A DNA stretch of 62,717 nt from Actinomycetota bacterium. Its GTDB lineage: Bacteria; Actinomycetota; Acidimicrobiia; Acidimicrobiales; Ilumatobacteraceae. Location of the stretch: positions 1-62,717 of the forward strand of contig JAQCJO010000004.1 of assembly GCA_027592925.1 (NCBI GenBank), given 5' to 3'. Numbering within the stretch: position 1 is the stretch's first letter; every line of letters begins with the position of its first letter. Below, one piece after another: positions 9,029 to 17,678 of the stretch. Under the pieces are notes generated by a model. That model worked only from the letters and a program-made list of their open reading frames with translations, did not search any database and was not told where the DNA came from. The translations under genes were made by a program, and so were the position numbers.

Positions 9029-11307
9029 GCACTACACACGACACCCCAACCGCCCCCGTGGCCGGCGCAAAGCGCATCAAGCCATATCAAATCTCGATTG
9101 CATTCGGAATTGGCATTGGTGTCTTCACCATGATCTCTGGCATTGTCCCCCAGATCACAGGTTGGGAAGAAGAGTCGCTTGTACATCGCAAAGTTTTCGA
9201 AGGAATTCCTGGTGCACTGCAAATTGCGTTTTACACCGTCATCCCAATGTTGCTCATTTGGGGTTCGTTACGTTTTGCCGATCGAATTCGTAACTGGGAG
9301 CGTGGTGCGCCAGATCGCCGCAAGACAACACGCAAGAATTTTAAGCAGCGCCTTGCTGACTACCGCGCTGGTGTGTATATGCGCACGCTCTTGCGCGACA
9401 GTGCAGCCGGCTTAATGCACTCGATGATGTATTTCGGATTCTTGATTTTGCTCGGTGTCACCACAGTGCTCGAAATTGATCACCAGTTGCCACCAGTACT
9501 CAAGTTTTTGCACGGCGATGTTTACAAGGCGTACGCCGCAGTTGGCGACTTTGCAGGATTGATGTTTACGGGTGGTGTTGTATGGGCAATCGTGCGTCGC
9601 TACGTGCAACGCCCATACCGAATTCGCATCAAGACCAAGCCTGAGCATGCGTTGATTCTTGCAACGTTGTTGATTATTGGACTGAGTGGTTTTGGTTCAG
9701 AGATGTTCAGAATTGCACGGGGTCAGGCCGAGGGCGTCGACTTAGGGTTTGAAAAATGGAGTTTTGTTGGATACCCACTCGCACAACTTGTGAACGGTGC
9801 ATCAGCGAGCACGTTGGCAACATGGCATCAGGGTTGGTGGATGGCGCACGTTGCGGCGTTCATCGTCTTCCTTGCGATCTTGCCAATCACGATGTTGCGT
9901 CACATTTTTACTTCGCCACTCAACATGTACCTCAAGGATCGTGAGCGCCCAAAGGGTGCAATGAAGGCGATGCCAAATCTCACCGAGACCTCACTCGAAA
10001 CATTTGGTGCACACGTGATCGAAGATTTCACATGGAAGCAACTGCTTGATCTAGACGCGTGCACCATGTGTGGGCGTTGCACAAGTGTGTGCCCAGCACA
10101 TGCAACAGGCAAGTCTCTTGACCCGCGCGAAATCGTGCTCAAGAGCGGTGAAGTGATGGCGGCAACTGCTTCACATGCGCCAGGTGGCAAAGTGTCGCCG
10201 CCAATTGGTGTTGACAGTGAGATCACCATCTCGGTCAACTCACTGTTTGAGCGGATCACCGCAGAAGAAGTGTGGGCGTGCACGAGTTGCAAGGCCTGCG
10301 ATGAAATCTGTCCGGTCAACATCGAAATTCTCGACAAGATTCTCGACATGCGTCGTTACTTGTCGCTGATGGAAAGCGACTTCCCTGCCGAATTGGGCAA
10401 CGCATATCGCGCAATGGAAAACCAAGGCAACCCGTGGGGCATGAACCAAGGCGAGCGTGGCGATTGGGCAAAAGACCTCGATGTTCAAGTGCTTGATCCT
10501 GGCGCGGCGTTTAACCACGAGTACTTGTACTGGGTTGGTTGTGCTGGCAGTTTCGACGACAAGAACAAGAAAGTCACACAGTCGATGGCCAAGTTGCTCA
10601 AGCGCGCAGGCGTCGATGTTGCAATTCTTGGACCAAGCGAAATGTGCACGGGCGACAGTGCTCGTCGCAGCGGCAACGAATACTTGTTCCAGATGCTGGC
10701 AATGCCAAACATTGAGATGCTCAACGGCATGGGTGTGCGCAAGATCATTACGCAATGCCCACACTGCTTTAACACATTGGCAAACGAGTATCCGCAATTG
10801 GGTGGCACGTATGAAGTGATTCACCACTCACAACTGCTGGAGCATTTGATTGACAGTGGCAAGTTGGATGTGAGCAACGCGACTCTTGAAGAACGCATCA
10901 CGTATCACGACTCGTGCTACCTCGGTCGTCACAACGACGTGTACTTGGCGCCACGAAATGTTGTGAGCTCGATCAAGGGTGCCGAACTTGTTGAAATGCC
11001 GCGCAACGGCACCACCGGTATGTGCTGTGGTGCTGGTGGAGCACGCATGTGGATGGAAGAAAACGTCGGCACAAAGATCAACGATGAGCGCGCAGCAGAA
11101 GCAATTGCAACTGGTGCGAGCCGCGTTGCAACAGCTTGTCCGTTCTGTTACATCATGCTGGATGACGGTGTGAAGGGTGCTGGCAAAGAAGAGACCGAAG
11201 TCAAGGTCGCAGACATCGCCATTCACTTGCTGGACGCACTGGAGAACGGTGAGCGGATAAATGCTGAGCGGCCTGCGCCACTCGCAGTACCAATTGCCGG
11301 CAACTAA
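9025..11307 (+). CDS. Membrane-bound Fe-S oxidoreductase (heterodisulfide-reductase-like, Rv0338c type)
   Basis: The 760-residue protein combines an N-terminal membrane domain of several helices (roughly residues 20-300) with two 4Fe-4S ferredoxin motifs, CTMCGRCTSVCP from residue 346 and CTSCKACDEICP from residue 419. Two CCG domains follow (VGCAGSF near 505 with CPHC, and DSCYLG near 630 with MCCGAGG and CPFC), which hold non-cubane Fe-S clusters in HdrB-type proteins. The architecture matches the actinobacterial Rv0338c family, thought to pass electrons between the quinone pool and a soluble partner; the partner is not identifiable here. It overlaps gpmA by four bases and its stop directly abuts convergent dcd. 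Confidence 0.85.
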   Translation: MSTTHDTPTAPVAGAKRIKPYQISIAFGIGIGVFTMISGIVPQITGWEEESLVHRKVFEGIPGALQIAFYTVIPMLLIWGSLRFADRIRNWERGAPDRRKTTRKNFKQRLADYRAGVYMRTLLRDSAAGLMHSMMYFGFLILLGVTTVLEIDHQLPPVLKFLHGDVYKAYAAVGDFAGLMFTGGVVWAIVRRYVQRPYRIRIKTKPEHALILATLLIIGLSGFGSEMFRIARGQAEGVDLGFEKWSFVGYPLAQLVNGASASTLATWHQGWWMAHVAAFIVFLAILPITMLRHIFTSPLNMYLKDRERPKGAMKAMPNLTETSLETFGAHVIEDFTWKQLLDLDACTMCGRCTSVCPAHATGKSLDPREIVLKSGEVMAATASHAPGGKVSPPIGVDSEITISVNSLFERITAEEVWACTSCKACDEICPVNIEILDKILDMRRYLSLMESDFPAELGNAYRAMENQGNPWGMNQGERGDWAKDLDVQVLDPGAAFNHEYLYWVGCAGSFDDKNKKVTQSMAKLLKRAGVDVAILGPSEMCTGDSARRSGNEYLFQMLAMPNIEMLNGMGVRKIITQCPHCFNTLANEYPQLGGTYEVIHHSQLLEHLIDSGKLDVSNATLEERITYHDSCYLGRHNDVYLAPRNVVSSIKGAELVEMPRNGTTGMCCGAGGARMWMEENVGTKINDERAAEAIATGASRVATACPFCYIMLDDGVKGAGKEETEVKVADIAIHLLDALENGERINAERPAPLAVPIAGN

Positions 11308-11871
11308 CTAGCGAAAGTTTTCGAAATAACGACTTGGGGTTGGCCCGCGCTGACCCTGATATTTAGAACCTCGTGCACCTTTGCCATACGGATTATCGGC
11401 GGGAGTGGTCATCGTCATGAAACTCACTTGGCCAATCTTCATACTTGGATACAACGTGATTGGCAGATTGGCCACATTTGATAACTCGAGTGTGATGTGG
11501 CCATCAAAGCCAGCATCGATAAACCCAGCAGTTGAATGAATCAGTAGACCAAGTCGACCGAGCGAGCTCTTACCCTCAACGCGAGCGACCAGATCGTCAG
11601 CAATTGCGACTCGCTCGAGTGTTGAACCCAAGACAAATTCGCCTGGGTGCAACATAAACACGCCATCTTGGGGAACCTCTACCAACTCGGTGAGATCTGC
11701 AAGATCCTTTTTTACGTCGATGACTGCGGCTGTGTGGTTGCGAAACACCCGGAACAAATTGGATACTTTGACGTCAATCGACGACGGCTGCAAGCACGAC
11801 TCATCAAGAGGATCAATGATGATTCTTTTCGCGGCAAGGGCCTCACGGATACTTTTGTCAGACAGGATCAC
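11308..11871 (-). CDS. dcd: dCTP deaminase, likely bifunctional dUMP-forming
   Basis: Deaminates dCTP and, in the actinobacterial bifunctional type, also hydrolyses dUTP to dUMP for thymidylate synthesis. The 187-residue protein has QPSSIDVKV, the [22 protein letters not shown] active-site stretch (starting near residue 104) and the C-terminal [15 protein letters not shown] closing segment. This ending is the one seen in the M. tuberculosis Dcd-Dut enzyme. I chose GTG 11871 because it gives [12 protein letters not shown], the family start; an earlier GTG at 11883 is possible, and neither has a clear Shine-Dalgarno. Its last base is adjacent to the end of the convergent Fe-S gene. Confidence 0.93.
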   Translation of the reverse strand: MILSDKSIREALAAKRIIIDPLDESCLQPSSIDVKVSNLFRVFRNHTAAVIDVKKDLADLTELVEVPQDGVFMLHPGEFVLGSTLERVAIADDLVARVEGKSSLGRLGLLIHSTAGFIDAGFDGHITLELSNVANLPITLYPSMKIGQVSFMTMTTPADNPYGKGARGSKYQGQRGPTPSRYFENFR

Positions 11872-11970
11872 AACGAAGCACACTATCTAAAACGGCCCCC
11901 CGAACGCCTAGCCAGTTAAGCAATGGGTATTTCAACTTGGTTTCGGATTGGTACTCTCTACAACGGTTTC

Positions 11971-12041
11971 GCGGGTGTAGTTCAGAGGTAGAACATCAGC
12001 TTCCCAAGCTGAGAACGCGGGTTCGATTCCCGTCACCCGCT
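11971..12041 (+). tRNA. tRNA-Gly(CCC)
   Basis: Acceptor GCGGGTG/CACCCGC, anticodon stem TCAGC/GCTGA around loop TTCCCAA (anticodon CCC, reads GGG), T-loop GTTCGATTC, discriminator T12041, no encoded CCA. The last nine bases overlap, antisense, the stop end of the small membrane-protein gene at 12033. Confidence 0.95.
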
Positions 12042-12254
12042 CAACAAACTGACAAGAGCCCAGGCGGCTGCAACACCACCAACGAGCGCCATCGTTATGG
12101 TGCGAGCAATTGGTGCACGGTCAAGGTCATCACTTGCATGTTTGGGTTTCTTTGTTGCACTCGGTGGTCTAACGATGGCCAGCACATTGCCAACGCACAT
12201 CGCTCCTCCAAGAGCGAGCACTAAATACGCAAGTAAGTTTTCGCCGAGAAACAT
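12033..12254 (-). CDS. Small membrane protein of unknown function
   Basis: The 73-residue protein has two hydrophobic helices (about residues 7-28, LAYLVLALGGAMCVGNVLAI, and 51-72, ITMALVGGVAAAWALVSLL) joined by a basic loop with KKPKH. It starts three bases after the dnaB stop, so it is very probably the last gene of the rpsF-dnaB operon. I do not recognise a family. The final codons run into the 3' acceptor of tRNA-Gly on the opposite strand, an overlap that constrains both. Reality of the gene rests on the tight spacing and the two clean membrane segments. Confidence 0.65.
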   Translation of the reverse strand: MFLGENLLAYLVLALGGAMCVGNVLAIVRPPSATKKPKHASDDLDRAPIARTITMALVGGVAAAWALVSLLSG

Positions 12255-12257
12255 GCG

Positions 12258-13655
12258 TTAGTTGCGAAGTGCTGCATCGGCAACGGGGTCCGCAGCCACG
12301 CCCTGAAAACGGGTATACGTAGAGAGCCACGCAAGTTGCGCAATCCCCAATGGTCCTGCGCGGTGCTTGGCAACGTTGATTTCGGCTTTACCCTTTAAGT
12401 TGGGATCTGTGTCATAAATTTCGGGGCGAAACAAGAACATCACCACGTCGGCGTCCTGCTCGAGAGCGCCAGACTCGCGCAAGTCAGAAAGTGTTGGGCG
12501 CTTTTCAGTGCGTGCCTCAAGTTGACGACTCAACTGACTTAAAGCCAAAACCGGCACATTGAACTCACGAGCCAACAACTTGAGTTTTCGGCTGATCTCG
12601 CTCACTTCCAACTGGCGGTTCTCTGGTCGACCGTCTCCACCCATCAACTGCAAATAGTCGATCACGATGAGCGCAAGTCCGCCTTCGCGACTGATGGTGC
12701 GACGTGCTTTTGCGCGAATTTGACCAACCGAAGTGCCGGCACTGTCATCGATGGTCAGAGGAATGTCGAGTCGACCAACGGCGTGGCTGATCTTTGTCCA
12801 ATCGTTTGGAGTTGGACGTCCGGTGCGCAACAACTGGCTGTCTACGCGCGCTTCGCTCGACAAAATACGTTGAGCGAGTTCGGCTTTACCCATTTCTAAC
12901 GAGAAGAACAGCACGGGCTTCATCAGTGTTTGAGCAGCGTGCACCGCAAGATTGAGTGCAAACGCGCTCTTGCCCATGGCAGGACGAGCTCCGAGAATGT
13001 TGAGCGTGCCGGGCTGCAAGCCAAGCAACACCTTGTCGAGATCGGCAATTCCTGTTGGTACGCCGGTGATGGCACCCTTGTTCTCTATGAGTGTCTGCAA
13101 CTTTTCAATCGCTTGATCGATCAACACGTTGACCTTCTCTGCATTGTCACCGACATGGCTCTCGCCAATATCAAAAATCTTGCTCTCTGCATCATCGATT
13201 GCTTTATCAACATCATCTGGCTCATTGAATGCAATCTCGGCAATATCGGATGCCGCGCCAATCAAGCGACGGAGACGTGCAGTGTCGCGCACAATCTTTG
13301 CGTAACGATCGGCGCTGGTGATCGCTGGTGTTGCGTTTTGCAACGTAAGCAATGCATCAAGACCACCAATGGTATCGAGTGTGCCCGCGCGACGGAGTTC
13401 TTCTGCAACCGTGACAGCATCAACCGGCTCGCCACCCGTGTTGAGCGAACGAATTGCATCAAAAATGTGGCGGTGAATGGGTTTATAAAACTCGTCAGGA
13501 AGCACACCGCGTTCAAGTGCGGAAGCAACCGCGTCGCGCGACAACAACATCGCACCCAAGAGTGAAGATTCGGCATCTAGGTTGTGCGGCGGCATACGTT
13601 GCGTGCTGCGTTGCACTGGTCGTGTGTCGCTGTTTGATTCACCCGCTAATGACAT
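12258..13655 (-). CDS. dnaB: Replicative DNA helicase DnaB
   Basis: Hexameric 5'-3' helicase that unwinds DNA at the fork. The 465-residue protein has the N-terminal DnaB domain (PHNLDAESSLLGAMLL), the linker helix and a RecA-like C-terminal ATPase with Walker A GARPAMGKSAFALN (about residues 220-233), Walker B LIVIDYLQLM and the DLRESGALEQDADVVMFLFR region. No intein is visible, unlike some actinobacterial dnaB genes. Lies downstream of rplI, a conserved bacterial order. A perfect DnaA box lies about 60 bases upstream of the start. Confidence 0.97.
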   Translation of the reverse strand: MSLAGESNSDTRPVQRSTQRMPPHNLDAESSLLGAMLLSRDAVASALERGVLPDEFYKPIHRHIFDAIRSLNTGGEPVDAVTVAEELRRAGTLDTIGGLDALLTLQNATPAITSADRYAKIVRDTARLRRLIGAASDIAEIAFNEPDDVDKAIDDAESKIFDIGESHVGDNAEKVNVLIDQAIEKLQTLIENKGAITGVPTGIADLDKVLLGLQPGTLNILGARPAMGKSAFALNLAVHAAQTLMKPVLFFSLEMGKAELAQRILSSEARVDSQLLRTGRPTPNDWTKISHAVGRLDIPLTIDDSAGTSVGQIRAKARRTISREGGLALIVIDYLQLMGGDGRPENRQLEVSEISRKLKLLAREFNVPVLALSQLSRQLEARTEKRPTLSDLRESGALEQDADVVMFLFRPEIYDTDPNLKGKAEINVAKHRAGPLGIAQLAWLSTYTRFQGVAADPVADAALRN

Positions 13656-13714
13656 ACATCTACCTTGCCCGAACTTGCCTGTTGATCGCTAGAGGTATAA
13701 CCATGTGACTTAAC

Positions 13715-13723
13715 TGTGGATAA
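13715..13723 (-). promoter_or_regulatory. DnaA box upstream of dnaB
   Basis: TTATCCACA on the minus strand, a perfect match to the canonical DnaA box, in the 106-base gap between rplI and dnaB. It may let DnaA influence helicase expression or simply titrate DnaA; the sequence alone cannot say which. Confidence 0.6.
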
Positions 13724-13761
13724 CCACATGCAACCCCGCTGAGCGGAGCCATTGCGTCGCG

Positions 13762-14208
13762 TTACTTGGCTACGACAGAGAGATTGAGCACACCAACCAC
13801 ATCGGAGTACAGCTCGACCGAAACTGCATGGTCGCCAACTGAACGGATCGGTGTGTCGATGGTGATGTTCTTGCGATCAACGGTGATACCTGTTTGATCC
13901 AAGAGTGCTGCAGCGATCTCGGTTGTGGAGATCGAACCAAACAAACGGCCTTCGGCGCCGGCTTTCGCCTTGACCTTGATTGACTGCTTGGCCAAGTTGG
14001 CTGCTACACCGCGTGCGGCTTCGCGCTCGGTGTTTTCACGCAAGTCACGAGCACGGCGCATCACGCCAGCCTGAACAACTTCACCTTCGGAAGCGACGAT
14101 GGCCAAGCCGTGTGGCAACAGATGGTTGCGTGCATGACCAGACGAAACGGTGATGATGTCGCCACGGCGACCGACACCTGCAATATCAGAACGAAGCAAA
14201 ACCTTCAT
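13762..14208 (-). CDS. rplI: 50S ribosomal protein L9
   Basis: Binds 23S rRNA at the base of the L1 stalk. The 148-residue length is standard. The N-terminal domain shows MKVLLRSDIAGVGRRGDIITVSSGHARNHLLPHGLA, here quoted only by its start and end: MKVLLRSDIAG to NHLLPHGLA. A central helix and a C-terminal domain with GRLFGSIST follow. Lies three bases after rpsR and upstream of dnaB, the widespread rpsF-ssb-rpsR-rplI-dnaB arrangement. Confidence 0.97.
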   Translation of the reverse strand: MKVLLRSDIAGVGRRGDIITVSSGHARNHLLPHGLAIVASEGEVVQAGVMRRARDLRENTEREAARGVAANLAKQSIKVKAKAGAEGRLFGSISTTEIAAALLDQTGITVDRKNITIDTPIRSVGDHAVSVELYSDVVGVLNLSVVAK

Positions 14209-14211
14209 GGC

Positions 14212-14682
14212 TTATGCCTCCTCGGTTGTAGTTGGGGTTGAAACTTCAACATCAGCTGCTGGTGCTGCGTCTACCGAAGATTCGGCGGCATCAATTGCTG
14301 CTGCGTACTTATCGACAAATGCTGATTCGCTTGAGCCGGCATCGGCGTTCGGTGCGCCACGACGTGGACGATCGCTACGTGAGCCACCGTCTTCCTCGCC
14401 ACGACGAGGTGCGCGCGCTGCGGCAACTCGCTTGGTGTATGGCAAGAGTGCCATTTCGCGGGCGTTCTTGACAGCAAGTGCGACGTCACGTTGTTGCTGA
14501 ACGGTGTTGCCGTTCATGCGACGTGCGCGCAACTTTGATCGATCGGACATGAAGCGCTGCAACAAGTTGACATCTTTGTAGTCGATGTATCCAATGTGCT
14601 CGGCGTGCAATACGTTTGGACGCTTCTTGTATTTGCGCATTGCAGCTTTCGCTGCCCTCGCTTTGTTGGTTTTACTTGTCAT
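14212..14682 (-). CDS. rpsR: 30S ribosomal protein S18 with long C-terminal tail
   Basis: Pairs with S6 on the small-subunit platform. The first 85 or so residues are S18 ([19 protein letters not shown], then the basic helix [27 protein letters not shown], quoted as KLRARRMNG and VALAVKNAR). The protein then continues for about 70 residues of low-complexity sequence: a basic, Arg/Gly-rich part followed by an acidic Ala/Glu/Thr-rich end. Usual S18 is 70-90 residues, so this 156-residue form is nearly twice the norm. The tail is in frame with no sign of a missed stop. Cotranscribed with ssb and rplI. Confidence 0.95.
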   Translation of the reverse strand: MTSKTNKARAAKAAMRKYKKRPNVLHAEHIGYIDYKDVNLLQRFMSDRSKLRARRMNGNTVQQQRDVALAVKNAREMALLPYTKRVAAARAPRRGEEDGGSRSDRPRRGAPNADAGSSESAFVDKYAAAIDAAESSVDAAPAADVEVSTPTTTEEA

Positions 14683-14717
14683 GTCTTAATTCCCTTTGTG
14701 GTTAATGAGTGGTGTGA

Positions 14718-15161
14718 TTAGAACGGTTCTTCGCCGGTGTCATGAGGATTGACATCGGTGCCTGGGTTGGCGCCACGTGACGCGCCGCCCTTGCCTTGTC
14801 CATCAGTTTTTGGAGTGCGCTCTACTTGAGCAGTTGCCCAACGAAGGCTCGGTCCGAGCTCATCGGCGATCACGTCGATGGCAGTGCGCTTGTCACCTTC
14901 GCGAGTGGTGTATTCGCGTTGCTCGAGACGACCAGTGACAACAACTCGTGCGCCCTTAGTAAGTGAAGCGGCTGCATTTTCGCCAAGCTGGCCCCATGCA
15001 GTGACATTGAAGTACGAAGTTTGTTCTTGCCATTCGCCGTTGACTTGATAACGACGACCGACGGCGATGCCAAACGAGGCAACTCCACGACCGGTGGTGG
15101 TAAAACGAAGCTCTGGATCGCGGGTGAGATTCCCTACGAGAGTGATGGTGTTATCTGACAT
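14718..15161 (-). CDS. ssb: Single-stranded DNA-binding protein
   Basis: Coats single-stranded DNA in replication, recombination and repair. The 147-residue protein has an OB-fold (residues 1-110; NTITLVGNLTRDPELRFT, YFNVTAWGQLGENAA, VVVTGRLEQREY), a short glycine-rich linker and the acidic tip DTGEEPF, close to the DDDIPF-type tail that recruits partners. Good Shine-Dalgarno AAGGAG lies before the ATG. Placed between rpsF and rpsR, the universal arrangement. Confidence 0.96.
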   Translation of the reverse strand: MSDNTITLVGNLTRDPELRFTTTGRGVASFGIAVGRRYQVNGEWQEQTSYFNVTAWGQLGENAAASLTKGARVVVTGRLEQREYTTREGDKRTAIDVIADELGPSLRWATAQVERTPKTDGQGKGGASRGANPGTDVNPHDTGEEPF

Positions 15162-15205
15162 TGTTGATGCTCCTTACGAAGTGGCTACTTGATCAATGAG
15201 ATCAA

Positions 15206-15535
15206 TTATGCAGACACTGCGGTGAGACCGCGGCGTGATGCTTCTTGATCTGGCAAACGGAGAAGTTTGTGGCGGAGGACATCGTCCGCAATGCGAAGGC
15301 TGCGCTCGAACTCGTCGAGTGCGCCACCTGGTGCCATGAGATTGAACACCGCGTAGTAGCCGTCGTTCTGTTTGTTGATTGGGTATGCAAGACGACGCTT
15401 GCCCCACCAATCTGGTGAACCGTGGACTGTGCCACCGACACCTTGGACTGCCTTGGTCACAGTCAAGATCCAACTGTGCGCAGCCGATTCTTCTAAGTTG
15501 CCGCCAACTATGAGCATTAATTCGTAAGCACGCAT
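15206..15535 (-). CDS. rpsF: 30S ribosomal protein S6
   Basis: Small-subunit platform protein that binds S18. The 109-residue product begins MRAYELMLIVGG and contains WWGKRRLAYPINKQNDGYYAVF (quoted as GKRRLAYPINKQNDGYY), the RNA- and S18-contact strand of the family. The ATG at 15535 is chosen over a longer frame because the family begins here and AAGGGAG lies 11 bases upstream. The upstream leader can fold so that this Shine-Dalgarno is paired. First gene of the rpsF-ssb-rpsR-rplI-dnaB operon. Confidence 0.95.
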   Translation of the reverse strand: MRAYELMLIVGGNLEESAAHSWILTVTKAVQGVGGTVHGSPDWWGKRRLAYPINKQNDGYYAVFNLMAPGGALDEFERSLRIADDVLRHKLLRLPDQEASRRGLTAVSA

Positions 15536-15546
15536 GAACGTGGTAA

Positions 15547-15592
15547 CTCCCTTCGGTTCCAACCGGGGCTGGAGCCCCCGAGGGGGCAGGGT
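15547..15592 (-). promoter_or_regulatory. Structured rpsF leader, possible S6:S18 autoregulatory RNA
   Basis: In the transcript, the stem-loop GCCCC-CTCG-GGGGC (15587-15574) is followed by CCGGTT/AACCGA-type complementarity. An upstream CCCT (15591-15588) can pair with the AGGG of the rpsF Shine-Dalgarno (about 15548-15551). There is no U-run, so it is not a terminator. S6:S18 leaders that control this operon are known in other bacteria; the match to that motif is not proven here. Confidence 0.35.
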
Positions 15593-15663
15593 GGATATGT
15601 GGACTTGGGATCGTATCGGCACGAAGGGAGCGTGCCACACCCGTGTTGCAGAGATTGACTGAA

Positions 15664-16182
15664 CTAGCGCCGAGACCTACGCCTTGTTGACTCAGTATCA
15701 GATTTGGGGGCTGTAGCCATTGGTAATGAGCGCAAGAGATGATGCCAGCGACAGGACCGACAGCACTCGACGACATAGGCCGTATATGTAATAGACGAGC
15801 TCTGGTCCGTTGAGTATTCAGTATTGCGCTGTTGCTCGGTGTGTTGAGCAAGTTGTCGAAACTCTTCAAGTTCGTGTGGCTTGGTAATACAACGTCCGTG
15901 GCTTGGGAGACGCGGACCAAATACATACGTCACCAACGCAACATTGTCTTGCACACAAATTGGGCACTTCACCCCTGTTGCATCACCAAAGTTTTTTGCA
16001 GCGCGCACCAAGTCGGGGTGAGCGTCGCACAGTTGTTCTCTGCGAAGACGGCCGCGGCGAAACTCATTGATCAAAGCACGACGCGTAAGACGGTGGTCAA
16101 TAACGCCACCAACAGTTTCACCGTTGTCGTCGGTGAGGGTGAGTTGACTCAGCCAACCCGTTGGACGTCGTGAAGAATTCAT
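15664..16182 (-). CDS. DUF5318 family protein
   Basis: The 172-residue protein has the actinobacterial DUF5318 pattern: an N-terminal helical region with VIDHRLTRRALINEFRRGRL, then two Cys pairs, CPIC near residue 74 and CRSC near 142, that probably bind one zinc, with VTYVFGPRLPSHGRCI between them. A basic tail (TRRRSRR) ends it. Function is unknown. In actinobacteria this family is commonly found close to rpsF and the cell-wall genes, as here. It follows pcnA by 11 bases on the same strand, so the two may be cotranscribed. Confidence 0.8.
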   Translation of the reverse strand: MNSSRRPTGWLSQLTLTDDNGETVGGVIDHRLTRRALINEFRRGRLRREQLCDAHPDLVRAAKNFGDATGVKCPICVQDNVALVTYVFGPRLPSHGRCITKPHELEEFRQLAQHTEQQRNTEYSTDQSSSITYTAYVVECCRSCRWHHLLRSLPMATAPKSDTESTRRRSRR

Positions 16183-16193
16183 TGGTGAGAACG

Positions 16194-17600
16194 CTAGTCA
16201 GTTTTTGTCGCCCACCACTGTTCGAGTCTGCGCCTGACTTCGGCATCGCCCAGCAATCCTTCTTCAAGTCTGATTTCCATCAAGAACGTCAAGGCTTCGC
16301 CAACTTGTCGACCTGCGCCGATAGACAACATCTCCATCACTTGTGCTCCGTCCAACTCTGGCCGCAGTGCTGCCAGCTCTTCATGCTTCGCCAACTCTGC
16401 GATGCGAGCCTCAAGTTCGTCCATTCGTTGCGAGAGCATCAATGCTTTCCTCTCGTTGCGAGTTGTGCAGTCGCATCGTGTCAACACATTGAGTTCGTTG
16501 AGCAATGGCCCTGCATCGCGAACGTATCGTCGCACTGCAGAGTCTGTCCATCCCATTTGATATGTATGAAAGCGCAGATGCAATGCAACCAAATCGGTAA
16601 TTGCATCGGTGTCGTGCGTGGAATACTTCATCGCTTTGAGTCGCGCGCGCGACATCCGGGCCCCAACAACCTCGTGATGATGAAACGTGACACCTTTGCC
16701 GTCTTTGATGCCGCGTGTTTTTGGTTTGCCAATGTCGTGAAACAACGCTGCAAGCCGTGTAATGCGAAAATCAAAATCTGGAGATGCGTCTGGTCGCACG
16801 TTTTCAACCACCGCAAAGGTGTGTGTCAGTACATCTTTATGGCGGTGAATCGGATCTTGTTCAAGTTTCATGGCCGGCAGTTCAGGAAAGAAGTGCTCGG
16901 CCAAACCTGTGTCGACCAAGAACCACAAACCACTTGTTGGATGCTCACAAACCATTAAGCGATCGAGTTCATTACGCACTCGTTCTGCCGAAATAATTTT
17001 GAGTCGATCGTGTAACTTTTGCACCGCAGCGACCAATTCGGGCACTGGTTGAAGCTGCAGTGTTGCGATAAACCGTGCTGCGCGCATCATCCGCAGCGGG
17101 TCATCAGTGAAACTGATTTCTGGCGAAAGCGGTGTGCGCAACGTGCGACTCATCAAGTCGGCTGCTCCACCATAAGGATCAACAAGTTCTGGAACATCGC
17201 TCGTTACTTCGAGCGCCATTGCGTTGATCGTGAAATCGCGACGCGATAAATCAGTGGCGATGTCATCCGAAAACTCAACGTCAGGCTTGCGCGAGTCAGG
17301 TGAATACGCCTCGGCGCGATGGGTGGTGATTTCGTACGTGCGGCCGTTCTTCTGTGCAGAAATAGTGCCAAAGCGCTCGCCGGTTGTCCATACGGCATCA
17401 GCCCAACCGGTTAAGAAGCGTTTGGTTTCTTCTGGACGAGCATTGGTCGTGAAGTCAAAATCCACTTCGCTCATCTGTCGATCGAGCAACAGATCTCGTA
17501 CGGTTCCACCCACTACATAGAGACGACGATCAGCGGTGCGAAAAATATCCCCGAGGGGCGCAAGTTCGGCCAATACTGGAGCAAATCGCTGCGGAACCAC
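16194..17600 (-). CDS. pcnA: CCA tRNA nucleotidyltransferase / poly(A) polymerase family, with HD domain
   Basis: Adds or repairs the CCA end of tRNAs; none of the tRNAs in this window encode CCA, so the activity is needed. The nucleotidyltransferase head shows VVGGTVRDLLLDR and the metal-binding DFDF pair (about residues 30-53), then RRDFTINAMAL, followed by RNA-binding helices and an HD domain (LFHDIGKPKTRG near residue 280). I place the start at GTG 17600 because TAACCT lies seven bases before it, a leaderless promoter; the longest frame begins at 17657 and would overlap the divergent gene's leader. Synteny with M. tuberculosis Rv3907c. Confidence 0.88.
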   Translation of the reverse strand: MVPQRFAPVLAELAPLGDIFRTADRRLYVVGGTVRDLLLDRQMSEVDFDFTTNARPEETKRFLTGWADAVWTTGERFGTISAQKNGRTYEITTHRAEAYSPDSRKPDVEFSDDIATDLSRRDFTINAMALEVTSDVPELVDPYGGAADLMSRTLRTPLSPEISFTDDPLRMMRAARFIATLQLQPVPELVAAVQKLHDRLKIISAERVRNELDRLMVCEHPTSGLWFLVDTGLAEHFFPELPAMKLEQDPIHRHKDVLTHTFAVVENVRPDASPDFDFRITRLAALFHDIGKPKTRGIKDGKGVTFHHHEVVGARMSRARLKAMKYSTHDTDAITDLVALHLRFHTYQMGWTDSAVRRYVRDAGPLLNELNVLTRCDCTTRNERKALMLSQRMDELEARIAELAKHEELAALRPELDGAQVMEMLSIGAGRQVGEALTFLMEIRLEEGLLGDAEVRRRLEQWWATKTD

Positions 17601-17607
17601 GATGATT

Positions 17608-17613
17608 AGGTTA
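17608..17613 (-). promoter_or_regulatory. -10 element of a leaderless start (pcnA)
   Basis: TAACCT on the minus strand, seven bases before the GTG at 17600, with no Shine-Dalgarno. It supports the shorter pcnA start. Confidence 0.5.
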
Positions 17614-17678
17614 GGCGTTACTGATTGAACTTGAGGGACTACCGCAAATTGAGACAATTATCGGTGAGACTGGTGAGC

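Noticed and set aside
15174-15926. 250-residue minus-strand frame across rpsF and DUF5318
   Set aside because: It overlaps two convincing genes in another frame and shows no domain.
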